A DNA stretch of 64,000 nt from Dryomyza anilis (Eukaryota > Arthropoda > Insecta > Diptera > Dryomyzidae). The position numbers and the translations under genes are program-made. The notes under the pieces are model-generated. The model saw only the letters and a list, made by a program, of their open reading frames with translations. It made no database searches and was not told the DNA's origin. Of this stretch, positions 10,912 through 22,560 are shown piece after piece (position 1 is the stretch's first letter; each line of letters begins with the position of its first letter). Location: the NCBI GenBank assembly GCA_951804985.1, contig OX638131.1:35929544-35993543 (forward strand), in the 5' to 3' direction.

Positions 10912-11241
10912 AGGGTTTTTCAATAAGAGCACTACAAAAGTTTTTTTCAAGGGTTTTTCAACAGGGCGCTACAAAAGTAGAGCGACAGAGACAGCAAACG
11001 ACGCCATATTTCTTGCCGGTCTTTTGACATTTCTCTTCAGTAAGGTTTGCCATTTCATGATGGAAAGATATACGAGCCAACAACGAGTCGAAATTATTAA
11101 AATTTACTACCGAAATTCGAATTCGTATATGTTTGCATTATGAAATGGCAAACCTTACTGAAGATAAATGTCAAAAGAGCGGCAAGAAATAGAGCGTCGT
11201 TTCCTGTCCCTGTCGCTCTACTTTTTTGTTAAAAAACCCTT
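10912..11241. mobile_element. Palindromic mariner-like derivative, copy 1
   Basis: The two halves are inverted copies. The left arm starts GGGTTTTTCAATAAGAG and runs through GTAGAGCGACAG to AAGGTTTGCCATTTCATGA. The right arm (about 11139-11241) is its reverse complement, starting TATGAAATGGCAAACCTTAC. Between them, from 11060, the plus strand encodes MERYTSQQRVEIIKIYYRNS, the N-terminus of a helix-turn-helix transposase family common in insects (mariner-related, DUF4817-type). The reading stops after ~20 residues where the sequence folds back. So the 5' end of an element plus the first ~20 codons is joined to an inverted copy of its own end. It is non-functional. A related half-copy is at 53840-54054. 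Confidence 0.7.
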
Positions 11242-11650
11242 TACATAACAAAAAAAAAAAACAACAACAAATGCTCTAAGAATAACGCTCTTTGCATGCG
11301 CTTTTGTTGTTTTACTCTCCTTTGATTGATCTCTTTCATTTTGCATGTGCTTCTGTTGTTGTTGGTTGACTTCCAGTCTGGAAGTAGCACGCGCATGTAG
11401 AAGAAGGTTTTTCATTTAGTCGTCTTGTAATTTGGTGAAAGAACGTGTAAAAGTGAAATTAATTGTATTAGATCGTAGCGCACATTAAAATAAAATTATT
11501 TTGCTGTAATTTAATAACTATAATTAGTGTTTTAAAGTGTTATTGTGCGACAGACTCTTGTTTTAGAATGTAATCGTAAAAAGTGCTAAAATTGTGTTGA
11601 CGCGACGTCGCGGTCGACGTCGTGATATAGTGGACCAGCGAAATCGAACA
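11242..11650 (+). other. Leader-like non-coding sequence, possible LTR or 5' exon
   Basis: This stretch is less AT-rich and has no ORF of note. It contains a small palindrome (ACTTCCAGTCTGGAAGT, about 11370) and, near its end, a GC-rich segment with overlapping palindromes (GACGCGACGTCGCGGTCGAC, about 11600). It ends in a donor-like AACAGTGAGTGC at about 11648. It reads like a transcribed leader, either a retroelement 5' region or a plus-strand non-coding exon. I cannot decide between these; no second LTR copy is present. Confidence 0.25.
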
Positions 11651-12899
11651 GTGAGTGCAGTAATTCAAATTAGTATGCAATTAAAAAAGAAACTAAAGTT
11701 TAGAAAATTTATATAAAACTTATAATATTTTAAATCTATAAATAAGTAGAAAAAATTTAATAAACAAAATATATAATTTAATAAAATCAAAATAAAAATT
11801 AGTATAGGGTATAAAAAGAAGCTAAAATTCATGAGTCAATAATGACAACAAAAAATGAAAATAAAAATATAAAAAGAAGTGAAGCCTTGGTGACTTTGAA
11901 AAATGATAAAATAAATCGGTACAGGTACATCAATGTAATTCTATTACAATCAGAAATACTTATGTAAGTATTTTTATGATCGGTGAACCCCGGCACCATT
12001 TGGATCATTTTTGTTAATTTTTAAAAATTCCATTAGTGAAATATTATATAGTAAAAGTGCGCGAGTATGAAAATATATTAAAAAATTCATATTTCGATAT
12101 AAAATAATGTGACTCCATAAACAATTAAGATAATTAATATCTATTAAGAGAGCCACAATAAATGGAGTAAGTAATATTTTACAATCATTTTATATACAGA
12201 AGGCACCACTGGAACCACCACTTTCCACACTTCCCAGGTAACCGAATGATTCGGCTGAATTGCACTTTACCGGCCGAAGTGAAATGTAAAAAAAAATTGT
12301 CACGCACTGTATTTTCGCCAAAAAAAAAAAAAACAAAATTTAAAAATAAAAATTGCTCGGACCTTGAAAAATCAAAAACTTACTTACAGGGTCATGTGGG
12401 TACTCAAATGAAAGGTAATTGTCTCACGTATACAAATATGAAATAATTTTATGATCGGCCCATAGACCATTTTATGTTCGTAATATTTCACATTTGTAAG
12501 TTAAGTTTATGTTTTGTAATACAGGAAGTACAAATATAACAATATTAAACTTTTAAAGACTGAATATTTTTCTTATTATAATTTTCTTTTTTTCAATTTT
12601 TTTTTTCAATGAAAATTTTCCAAAAAATCGATTTATTTTTTTTTAGTTATTTTTGTGCTTCTTTTTCCTTTCATTTAAGTCAAAATACAAACCAATTTAT
12701 TAAAAAAAAATGTTGACAAAAAAATATAAAAAAAAAAAATTAAAAAAGAAAAAAATAAGAAAAATATTCCCCGAATGATTCTACTTCGTCATGCGGTTGA
12801 TTCTAAACGGTTAATGTCAAATCGTAAAACAACATAATTGAGAAGTTTTTGAACATTAAACTGACAAAAAATGACATAGTAAAAGCCAATCATTAGTCA
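11651..12899. other. AT-rich spacer, nothing recognised
   Basis: Poly-A/T-rich DNA fills this interval. A less AT-rich block at about 12195-12290 and repeated ATGATCGG words (about 11976 and 12451) have no assigned meaning. The ORF at 12246-12446 is dominated by poly-Lys from poly-A and is not called. Confidence 0.35.
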
Positions 12900-14480
12900 A
12901 CGGAAGTCATGTATGTCCTACACCGTTTTTGATAACCTAAACATTGTCTTTCTTTCGACAGTTTCAATTAGAGATGGGCGCGTGCCATGTTTTTTTCGTA
13001 TCACGCCCGAAAATCTGAGTTCGTGCGTGCAAATCTCCGTGCGTGCTAGTTTCTGTCGTGCCCGTGCGTGTCCGTGCCTCCAACATCAAACACGCGCCCA
13101 TTAAAATTTTTTTTTTATAGTTTCTACACCAATTTAAAAAAAAACCCTTACTTCCAGCTTCAGAAAATAAAAATTTAGTGGTATTTTAACCTTTTCTTAA
13201 AATTCTTTTGCTTTAGTTTTACTTATGGATTTAAGAGAATAAATAGTATCAAACTAAATTTTTGAATTATTTATTACAACCATTAAAATATCGGATCCGG
13301 TTCGGATTCCAAGATTTTTAAAATTGTGGTTTCGGTTCCGATTCCGGTTTCAACCAAAAAATTAAACGTGTTATGATTCCGGTACCATACATTTTAATAC
13401 CGTTTCTGATTCCGGTTCATTGCGTTCCCTGCCAGAGACTGATATTTTTAAAATAGCGATACCGATTCCAACCAGAAAAAATATATATGTTCCGATTCCA
13501 GTTCCGATTCAACACATTTTTAATAACGATTATGGTTGCAAAAATTTCATTAGTTCCGGTATTATTTTTCACGTTTCGCCTGTTTTTTCATGTTTTTTCG
13601 TGTTTTTCTGTGTTTTGTCGTGTTTTTCCGTGTTTCTTCGTGTCTTTTAAAAACCCCGTATTCGTGCTTCTCATGCGTGCCAGTAAATATACTCGTCGGA
13701 CTCGTGTTCGTGCGTGTCACCTACGGGGTGCCCGTGCGGGTCCGTGCCATCAAAAACAGGCACGCGCCTATCTCTACTTTAAATACATCATCGACTCAAT
13801 GGAGATTACATTTGATAGAGATCCCCAGAACAGCCGACTCTGCAATACCCACAACTCCTATATTGATGGAAAGGAGAGGTGTATTCTTTCATTTCTGAGA
13901 TAACATAAAACATGGAATTTTGCTATTTGCAAATCCCCATTTGAAGATTGTTTAAGGTCATTATTGATTGTTTCATTCATAAAACGTATTTTACTTGCAA
14001 ACTTCAAAGAGTTTGGATGTTTTTTGAACGATATGTATGACAAAATTTACTGTCATCTGCAAGGGAATAAATTTGATTATAGATTAATGAAAGAAGGTAA
14101 TCGATAAAGATATGAAATAGGGACGGGGAAGGACGTACCTTTGCGGAACTACCGAATTGATAGAATGTTGTTCAAATCGAAAGTTGTATTGAACGACCCT
14201 GGAGAAAACTCCATACCGATTTGCCGACATCATATACAATTAGTAAGGAATACGGGCTTCATGTGACCCTCTATAAAAGGCCTTGAAATATCTAAAGCAA
14301 CAACCAAAATCTCCCCAAAAAGGTGAGTACAATTATTAAACTTTTCGGAGAGAACCGCCATAGTTAATGGCCAATGGAAATCATATAATGCATTGGGTGG
14401 CAGGATTCGAATCTTCACACTTTTGGGGAACTAGCTGAACATTGCCAACCTTCCAACAAGATGGAAAAACTGTTGTCATG
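12900..14480 (-). pseudogene. Non-LTR retrotransposon reverse transcriptase relic
   Basis: Minus-strand translation in shifting frames shows the RT core in order: motif A VVALDISRPF (catalytic Asp codon 14292-14290), motif B-like VPQRYVL (about 14149-14129, Gly replaced), motif C LADDS (ADD codons 14060-14052), then a WG...K-like post-palm block and FPSI (about 13875). After an interruption by the MITE at 12969-13776 a piece like CLGYQKRC follows (about 12945-12920). This order and spacing fit Jockey/CR1/I-type LINE RTs. Stops and frameshifts are frequent; no endonuclease domain or 3' end was identified. The RT fold is well supported, the clade is not. Confidence 0.7.
12969..13776. mobile_element. 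hAT-like MITE inserted in the LINE relic
   Basis: The terminal inverted repeats start TAGAGATGGGCGCGTGCC (12969) and, on the other strand, TAGAGATAGGCGCGTGCC (13776), with a YAGNG-type hAT terminus. Flanking octamers GTTTCAAT (12961-12968) and CTTTAAAT (13777-13784) match at 6 of 8 positions, consistent with a decayed 8-bp TSD. The interior holds GATTCCGGTT-type degenerate repeats (about 13290-13560) and a TGTTTTTTCG-type tandem run (about 13575-13645) but no transposase. Removing it brings the two parts of the minus-strand RT relic together. Confidence 0.7.
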
Positions 14481-15985
14481 TAGGAGATATTAAGTAGGTT
14501 ACGGGAGGGATAGGGTAAGGTTGTTGAGCTTTTCATTTGGTGAATTCTCGCATAACGAAATCGAAACGAATGGCATGCCAGGATAATTTTAATAAATTAG
14601 CCTTTTATTTTAGGTATATTATATATGGATATCACAGATCTCTTTTGTTTCAAAGATACGCATTCGAAAAACTAACTTCACAACGCACCTAATATTAAAG
14701 TCTTTAACTCTCGTTTAAAACGTGTAGACATTTAATGCATTTGATTAACTTTCAGTCTGATGTTTTGATTTCATAAAGTTTGTAAAAGACTTCGGGGTAT
14801 TTGTACCACTTGTGTTGAGCCTGAATCAATAATAAATTAAATTACAATGTAATAATAACCGCAGTAACCCAAACACTTACGTACACTCACACACACACAC
14901 AAAACAGTTGCAACAATAATTAATTTTCAATGATGAAAATTAATTTTAATAGCTTTTGTTTCACAATATATAGTATAAAAATAATTGAATTACACAAAGG
15001 CACAGAGTGGCGCTAAAACACACATAGTGCGTTCACAGAAACACGCCTTGAAACTACCGAACAAAGAAACAGGGATGGGTTAAAATTGATTTATGTATTG
15101 TACTCGTTACTAATGTGCCTGCTGTGTAATCAGTGAGTGTATCAATGCAGTTGAGTAAATATTTACGATATGCTGTCAAATGTTATGTCTACGCACATAG
15201 TTTACATCATCTATGATTGTGTATGATGTCATTAATTAAAACCTTGAAAATGTAGTTTCCGGCAAATCGGATAGAAATCAATAAAATTTGCATATGCAGC
15301 ACTTAAATGCTGATGTTGTTGCCTAACAATTTGTGTAATATTTGATATTTGATTTGGCATATTCGAAATTACTCGTATGCAGTGTAAATTGCACTGATTA
15401 AATATTTAAATAAATTGACTCAAAGGCACACAATTCAGCTATAATGAATCCTATATACTGATGTGAAGATTGAGTTATGTATTTCCTAGAGTTACTAAAT
15501 AATTTACAAATTATAAACTGAGTAAAGTTTTTCAATACTATGAGTGATGATATGCCAAGAAAATCAATCTCTTACCAAACAATCAGATACAATAAGTGTT
15601 GCCTGCGCAATACTGTCGCACTAACTTCACTAATTTACGAGCTTAGTTAGCTGCAACGAGACATGACATGTGTGCAAGGAACTCGACAAGTATCAGGATT
15701 ATGTTGTGCCAGATATCGGCATCGATGCATCAATGGATCAGTGGGAGTGAAGTTTGTATGAGACGCAGTGTTCTTGTATTCTATTCAATTTTTGCATTCT
15801 CTCCATAGATACGATACGTTATTGAATCAATCAATACACTATGGCTTGATATAAATGAGAATTTATGGCAATTAACTAAAATTCTATAGGGAATACCTTA
15901 AAATTCAATCGCTGAAAATTAATTTGGTCGAGAATTTCATTTACTTAAATAAATCTAAATTATACAAAGCCAATTGTACAAAGTC
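14481..15985. other. AT-rich spacer, nothing recognised
   Basis: No coding fragment or terminal repeat was recognised. A short ACACAC microsatellite lies at about 14888-14902. On the minus strand the same place offers a donor-like GTAAGT (about 14880), which cannot be linked to any exon. Confidence 0.35.
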
Positions 15986-17053
15986 CACACTCAAAATAAT
16001 GTCTATGACATTTTACGAAATAATTTTTCGTAATTTTTAATTTCGTAAAATACACGATAAATTCGTAGAATACACATAACATTTGTAATTTATATTTTTT
16101 TCCCAAATTATTTTATACGAACGATTCGTATACAATACAAATCAATATTCGTAAAATTTAAACAACAACAAATTTACGAATATTTCGTTAAAATTACGAA
16201 ACTTGCCATATATTATTTTCTACTATAATTTTTTTACGAAAGAATAACATATTTTACGAATGAGTTTTATATTTTACGAATAAATTACTAAAGTTCCGTA
16301 AATTTTGAGACTATATGTAGAATTTAACGAAACATTCCTGTTTTTTACGAATCAACAGAAATCAGTTGCGTCAAGAAGCAACTTGTAGCTGCAATTATTT
16401 TAATTGGTGTCACGGACGCAAGCAGATAGTTATAAAAACAAACAGTTTTAAAATATGTTTTGTGTCTGTTTGTGCTAAAAGTGTAAAAGTATCAAATTTG
16501 TTTTAATGTCTCATTTTATTTTGAATGAATCGTCACTTTTATCGAGAGTTTTTTTAAACAGAATATTTTATTTAATTGGTATCGTGGGCACAAATGGAAA
16601 GTTTTAAATACAACGTTCTGTGTTATTTCTGTTTGTGTCAAAAGTTCAAAAGTATCATATTTCATATTTTTATGAATCGTCATTTTCATCATCAGTTTTT
16701 TTTAACAAAGTATTCGTATATTTTACGAAAGATTCGTAAAATGTTTCATAGAATGTACGAATGCTATCGTCAAAAGTACGAATAATTTCGTAAAATATAC
16801 GAATATATTCCTAAAAATGTAAACAAATATTCAATAAATAACGAATCTTTTCTATTATGTACGAATGGCTTTTGTAGATAAAATCTACGAATAGTTTTTT
16901 AAATAAACAATTAGTATTCGTAATTTTATCATAAATTTACGAAAGTTCTTTCGTGTATTTTATGAAGTATTTCGTGGATAAATTTCACGAATTTTTTTCG
17001 TAAAATACACGAACTATTTCGTATATTTTAAACAGATTTTATTTTGAGTGTGA
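15986..17053. mobile_element. TTCGTA-rich foldback/MITE
   Basis: The ends are inverted: CACACTCAAAATAA at about 15987-16000 and TTATTTTGAGTGTG at about 17039-17053. Between them lie dozens of TTCGTAAAAT/ATTTTACGAA words in both orientations. There is no coding capacity; the ORF at 16576-16785 is incidental. A degraded relative occurs at 24603-25165, where the right end again reads TTTAATTTTGAGTGT. Confidence 0.65.
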
Positions 17054-17224
17054 GTTCCTTTCTTTTATTGGTCCTATTTTCCTAAATAATTTAGATACTG
17101 TTAAAAACTCTTGGAGTTAACGATTTATATTCACGAAGTATATTAAGAGAACTTATTTTAATTTAATTTAAAATATAAAATATATGTAAGTTTGGATAAC
17201 AAAAATAAAACTTTTAAAAACATA
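17054..17224. other. Spacer, nothing recognised
   Basis: This short AT-rich spacer separates the TTCGTA foldback from the repeat that starts near 17225. Confidence 0.4.
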
Positions 17225-17567
17225 AATGTTGGGATTGAAACCGTGATTCATTTAAACTCTGTTTAACCGTTTTTCTACAATTATAAATTTAAAGCTGTGT
17301 GAAAAACTGTATGAAAAAGCTTAATCCGACCAAATTTAAATGATATCTTAAAAGATATTTTGAGGAAATGGCGATTTTTTGTTCAATTAAGCCTAAAATT
17401 CACATTTAAAGTGCTCCTGTAAATCTTAGAGGCACGCGACATATCTTAAAATATTTGTTATTGTATTATCAGTTCATAAAAAATTACAAATTACCTATTG
17501 CTTACTTGAAAGCCGCCCTTGTCTCATTCGATAATTTATCAGAAAACATGGTACTATTACAGTGTGT

Positions 17568-17912
17568 GGCATTATTCAAATAAATTTGTATTCATATAAC
17601 AATTCAAACAAAATGTTATTTATTAGTTTTTCAATTGTTTTTCAAAAAAAAAAATTTCATTCATTTATTCGTTATTTGAAATTTCAATCAATAATTCTTT
17701 TATTCAAGTGAATGTTTCTAAAATGTTTTCCATACAAACCAAATTTATTCGTTATTCAAATTTTTTGAATAAAAAACTGAAAAAATGACGAATAAACAAA
17801 TCGGGCTTTTTATTTTGAATAAATAAATAAAACAAATTATTCATTTTTTGGAACAAAGAATAAAAATAATTTATTCTTTAGTTTTTATTTTTATTTGAAA
17901 TAAAAATTGCCC
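17568..17912. mobile_element. AATAA-rich insertion in the ~350-bp repeat
   Basis: This block of TTATTCGTTATT/AATAAATAA-like words is absent from the matching place in the paralogous copy near 27720-27740. Its edges (GTGGCATTATTCAAATAAAT and ATTTGAAATAAAAATTGCCC) are loosely inverted. It looks like a short non-autonomous element; no TSD could be fixed. Confidence 0.45.
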
Positions 17913-18007
17913 TACTTTATGGTAGTAACTACTATATATTATAATTTTGTATTCACATAAACGGCTTTGTATTTTTAAATTAATTCATGGTATAAATTTA
18001 CGTTTAC

Positions 18008-18298
18008 GTAGCCGCGGTAGTTCAGTGGTTAGTGCGTTGGACTGCGAGCCGAAAGGTCCCCGGTTCAAGCCTGGACTGGGGCTAACAACATCTTTTCATA
18101 GAAAGATTTTTCTATACCGCGCTACCTCTCGGCAGTAAATGGCAAACCTACGAGAGTAAAACATTGCCTATGAAAAAGCTCTCACCCGCCGTTCGGATTC
18201 GACAATAAACTGTAGGTCCCACCAATTTGAGTACAAATATAACACGCACAGCTCAAAAATGGTGAGAGAGCTCGGCCGAAACTATTATTATTATTATA
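18008..18298 (+). mobile_element. tRNA-derived SINE copy 2
   Basis: Same family as 8976-9286: tRNA-like head GTAGCCGCGGTAGTTCAGTG, box B-like GGTTCAAGCCT, common body, and tail of ATT repeats. It lacks the short GTTCTTATAGGACTG-like segment before the tail that other copies have. It lies between sequences matching 27815-27835 in the paralogous repeat, which therefore gives an empty site. Confidence 0.85.
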
Positions 18299-18720
18299 CA
18301 CCTATGTCCAGCTAAATGCACTTGGAATTGTAGATGTGCATTAGAAAAAAGGGCATTTTTTGGAACAATCTCGTTTTATTTTCCGAAAGTTTTACTGTGT
18401 ACTTTATTGTTGGTGTTAGGAGTGTATTTACGAGTCATATCTTTAATTTTGATTTTATTTTATGTTTTCTTTATGTTTACTCATTTTTTTTATACATTTT
18501 TTTTTCTTTTCCTATGTCAATTTTTGTTTTTTTTTTTTAAATCCGGAAAAATGTAACCTGCTTGATTCCCGAAACATAAAAAACAAAATAATTGAAAAAG
18601 TCAATAAAGGTGTTTTTAGTTTTCCATTATTAACAGGAAATGAATTATAACACGCTAGATAAACTACACCCTTATAAAACTCTATGTTCCAAAAAAAGTG
18701 TATCAAAAATGAGTTAATCC

Positions 18721-20496
18721 CTACGCCTTTCTTTATAAAATGGCGAATGCAGATTTGTATGAGTGAAAACTCTTGGTACCCTCAAGACCTCAAAAAAATT
18801 CAATTCAGTCCATACTGAGTTAAGGTAAATTACGCAGTAGTTCACTTACACCGTACGACAAAATTCAACTTTTGGCTGCACGCACACATTAAAAATTTTT
18901 ATATATTCTTAAAGTACGCTAAAAAATAAAATATATACGTGTATTCCAGTTGGTCGAATATTTGAAAACAGTTGGATGTACTTCATAGCTGAGACATCAT
19001 TAAGTACGAATATGTAGATAGGCGCATATTCCAACTTTCGATCAAATATCATATGAAAATTTTAAAACAAATATTTTTACCTTTAAATTCAATATCGTAG
19101 TGAAATAAATAATTTTAAAATGAATTGAAACAGCAAGCTTTGACATCAACGCTTTCAGTTCGCTAGAAAAATAATATATTCAGAAACGTTTGTTTAGAAT
19201 TTTGCAGTTAAAATCGAATTCGAACGAAAACTGGAAAATACCTCTATATTCTAATCATGTGAGAGATCATAATTTGACTTCCAATAAACACAATCTATTA
19301 AATAGGATTTCTAGATCTAGATAAATTCCTTTAACATTTTTTGAAGGTATCTGATGTTATGTTTTTAAATATAGGATACATTTTTACTTAATGTAAGACC
19401 TGCAAATTTGACATGCCCCTTAATAGTTGAAAAAATATGGTTTTCAGTATTTTAAAGATTGCGATTATTGAGAATTTTAAATTTCGAAACTGAAAATATT
19501 AATGACGAAAATGTAGTAAAAAAAAACATTTGTTTATACAGGTCATTAAATGGTTAAATTTAATTTTCGAAATAGTTTGCTCCAATTCAAAAATATTTTT
19601 ATCTTGCCCATTTTTAGTACTATTTTAAACCAAGTTTAATATAATTAATTTGTTTAATATGATCCATTTTTTCAGTCACATTATAGTCAATATTTCACAT
19701 ATATTTAAAATTTCATATTAACTGAGTATTAATTGTCTATCCATCTGTCGGTACATTTTAAAGAAATTCGGATATTTTGATTTAGAATTATAGACTTTTG
19801 AAATTTTTATTTAAGCTAAGTTTCAACTTTCACTAAAAAAATGGAACTTAATAAATAAATAAAGCACCACTTGGTAATAATTAATAATTTTTCTCAATTT
19901 ATAATGGCTGATAAATGTTATTCGAAAATTAGAAAAATCAAGAAATAAAAAAAACATATTAAATGTATAACATATTACGTAATATTTGTTCTATGGATTA
20001 TTTCGATTTTTATTAAAAATGTGGTGAAAGCACTATTTATTCTCAGTGTATATAAATTAAATTTGTGCGGGGAATTTCATAGTCAATTGGGGAATTTTGC
20101 TAAAAATTTTGGAGAAAATTAAAATATGAGTTGGCATCACTGGTCCATACTCAGAGTGATTTCAGTTACAAAAATATATGGGCAAAAAATAAAAAAAATG
20201 ATTATGAAAATTTTATATGCATTTGCAATTCAAATGCAAATAAAATCAGTAAACGAATTGATCTAAAAAAACTTAAAATAATCACTAGTTTTATGCACTA
20301 GTCGATTTGTTTATATGTGCAAAATAGTGTCGGTCGGTGTTATAAGTCTGAATAGTGACCTGACGCCTAACCATACCATTCTGCGTTTAATTTGGGACTA
20401 GACGCCCTAATATTTTTCTTTTTTTTCTTTCTGGATTTGGAGTGTGGTTGTTCTGATAAATAATTCAAAATACAACTAATGAGCTCATATATTTTT
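18721..20496. other. AT-rich spacer, nothing recognised
   Basis: About 1.8 kb of AT-rich DNA without a recognisable domain, array or terminal repeat. Confidence 0.4.
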
Positions 20497-20500
20497 CATA

Positions 20501-21068
20501 TCGTCACTATCATGCCAAAGGGGCGAATGTGCAATTTTTGACATTTGCGTTTTTTTACAATTTTCAATGTAGTTTATCCTCAAGTATGCTGTGCCAAAAT
20601 CGCGTGTCATTTTATTGGACATTTCTAGTCATAAAACACAAAACCTAAAGGGCGAATTTGAAAAATTGAAAATGTCATACCAAAAGGGCGAATCTTTTCG
20701 TTTTTCACCATAACTTTTTATTGGTATAATGGCGTAAAGATATTTATTATTTATTTTCAAAGCACCTATTGATCTGCATCATTAATTAAAAATAATTTGC
20801 CAAACATTTGATTTGCCATTTGTTATTTGCAGGAAAAAATGCGTTTTGATCAGGATATAGCCTCATAAAATCAGTATTTAAATTCAGTAGGTTGTCCAAA
20901 TCTAAATATATTTTATATACGTGATAATAATTGACAAATAAACTAAAATAACAGAAAAAATTGAAAAAATATAAATTTTGCTAATTTTTAAAGCACTTCA
21001 AACTTTAAAATTTGATTTCCCAACATTTTAAAAAATGCACATTCGCCCCTTTGGCATGATAGTGACGA
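20501..21068. mobile_element. TA-flanked MITE with 30+ bp TIRs, copy 1
   Basis: It starts TCGTCACTATCATGCCAAAG and ends with the exact reverse complement; the match continues through GGGGCGAATGTGCA, so each TIR is at least 32 bp. TA dinucleotides flank it (20499-20500 and 21069-21070), as expected for a Tc1/mariner-type mover. The interior carries more PuGGGCGAAT words (about 20650 and 20685). There is no ORF of transposase type. The second copy is at 58549-60644. Confidence 0.8.
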
Positions 21069-22560
21069 TATGTGCTCCATTTTTTATTCGTATTATGGAT
21101 ACGGTATATCTGGAATTTTTGTGTTGACTGTAGAAAAATTTAGTGACGAAGCGAGGGGGAAGGATGTAGTAGTATCGGTGTATGTTTTATTTGAACTTGC
21201 CAATATCAAAAACGTCGGGAAATCAGACGCAGGAAGATAATTCAACAAAAGCGATCTGATAATCAAAACCGCATGCTCAGTTTTTTAATATTGCCTAAAG
21301 TTAAACTGAATAAAATTAATACATTAATACTAGTTTAAGAATCTGTTGAAATTTCTGTGATTAATTGCAGGACAAGATGAAAAAATTTTATGATAGAAGG
21401 CACATCACAAAATAAAAGTTAAAATAAAAATCGAATGATTGTCTTTAGACTCAGGACTAAAAGAGTGATTTGCAAAAACAGAGTATGAGAAATCATAGAA
21501 CTATAGATCCATTTAGTTTGACATTTAATAAAATCTTTTATTAAATATTAGAAACCATATATTTATTTAAATTAGAATGATAAAGTCCGAAGGAATATCA
21601 TTGTAATATCTATTAATTCATTTAATCCAGCTTGTATTGTATAGGTCTTTTAAATGTTAAATATTACTGAAATTGAATTATAGTTATCTTATTGCATTTG
21701 CATAATATTTTGATAATTTATTAGAAATAATATTGTCTTGTTTATGGTGTTTGCTAATACCTTCTCACAAACTGTGTGAATTTTCTACCTCATCTATTTA
21801 ATATTCAACGATTATAGGGTTTATTCAATGACAATAAACAAAGTTATGCTAATAACACAGTACGACACTAAATTAAGTGACGGAGATTTGACAATTTTTT
21901 AGAATCCTTGAGTGATCTGACGAAATTTCACCTAACATACTTGTGTCCTATCACGTCAGGATTACGAGATATATCACCATAAAGGTCCTAAAGTGACCGC
22001 AATATTACCGTTGATTTATTGAGAAAACTATAGTAGTTATGTATTATGTGCTTCATATCTGTAGTACATATTAAATTTCTATCTCGTCCTTTTAATATCA
22101 ATATTAATGATTTTCAAAGGATCAATCTACATAATCGACTTATTTCATATTAAGGAGTGACAAATGTATCATATTGTCCATGGACAAAATATTCCGCATA
22201 AAAAAACATAAAAAGTGGCCAAACATGTCAAAGCCGTACGAGTTATAATTTCTCTAATACTGAGCACTACAAAGTATTTTTTTTATATGAAACTGCGAAA
22301 TACTTAAATTTTTCGTAACTTAAAATCTTATGTAATTAAACAATTTAAAAATCCTTGTTAGTGGTTTTTAAAATTTAATTTATTTTATATATTATTGAGT
22401 CAAGCGCTTTTCAAGATATTTCAAAATTTAAATTCTTTATTAAAATGAAGTTTAATTTAAAAATCTGTGTATATCGCTACTAAGATGAAAGCAACCGCAT
22501 CCTTAAGAAAATCAGCGCACAAATAAAAATAAATCTTTGCACATTTATAAAAAAGTTTAA
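21069..22560. other. AT-rich spacer, nothing recognised
   Basis: No ORF with a recognisable domain, no array and no inverted termini were seen. Confidence 0.4.

Larger units (their letters stand above)
17225..18720 (+). repeat. ~350-bp-period repeat, copy 1, interrupted twice
   Basis: It matches 27190-28130 through blocks such as AGCTTAATCCGACCAAATT, TATTATCAGTTCATAAAAAA, TCAGAAAACATGGT, and CACCTATGTCCAGC / CACTTATGTCCAGC. Within each copy a motif of the form GCAC/GTAC...CATATCTTAAAAT recurs. In copy 1 the recurrences (17432 and 18422) are 990 bp apart; subtracting the two insertions (about 345 and 291 bp) leaves about 354, close to the 349 and 352 bp spacings in copy 2. No protein is encoded. 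The element type is unknown. Confidence 0.6.

Noticed and set aside
11590..11650. Retroviral-type primer binding site after an LTR
   Set aside because: The sequence after the supposed LTR does not clearly match a tRNA 3' end in the form I could recognise, and no second LTR or internal coding region is present.
18008..18090. tRNA gene call (also at the heads of the other SINE copies)
   Set aside because: The tRNA-like head is always followed by the same ~220-bp body and ATT tail and often flanked by TSDs; the anticodon arm does not form a clean 7-nt loop. It is a SINE.
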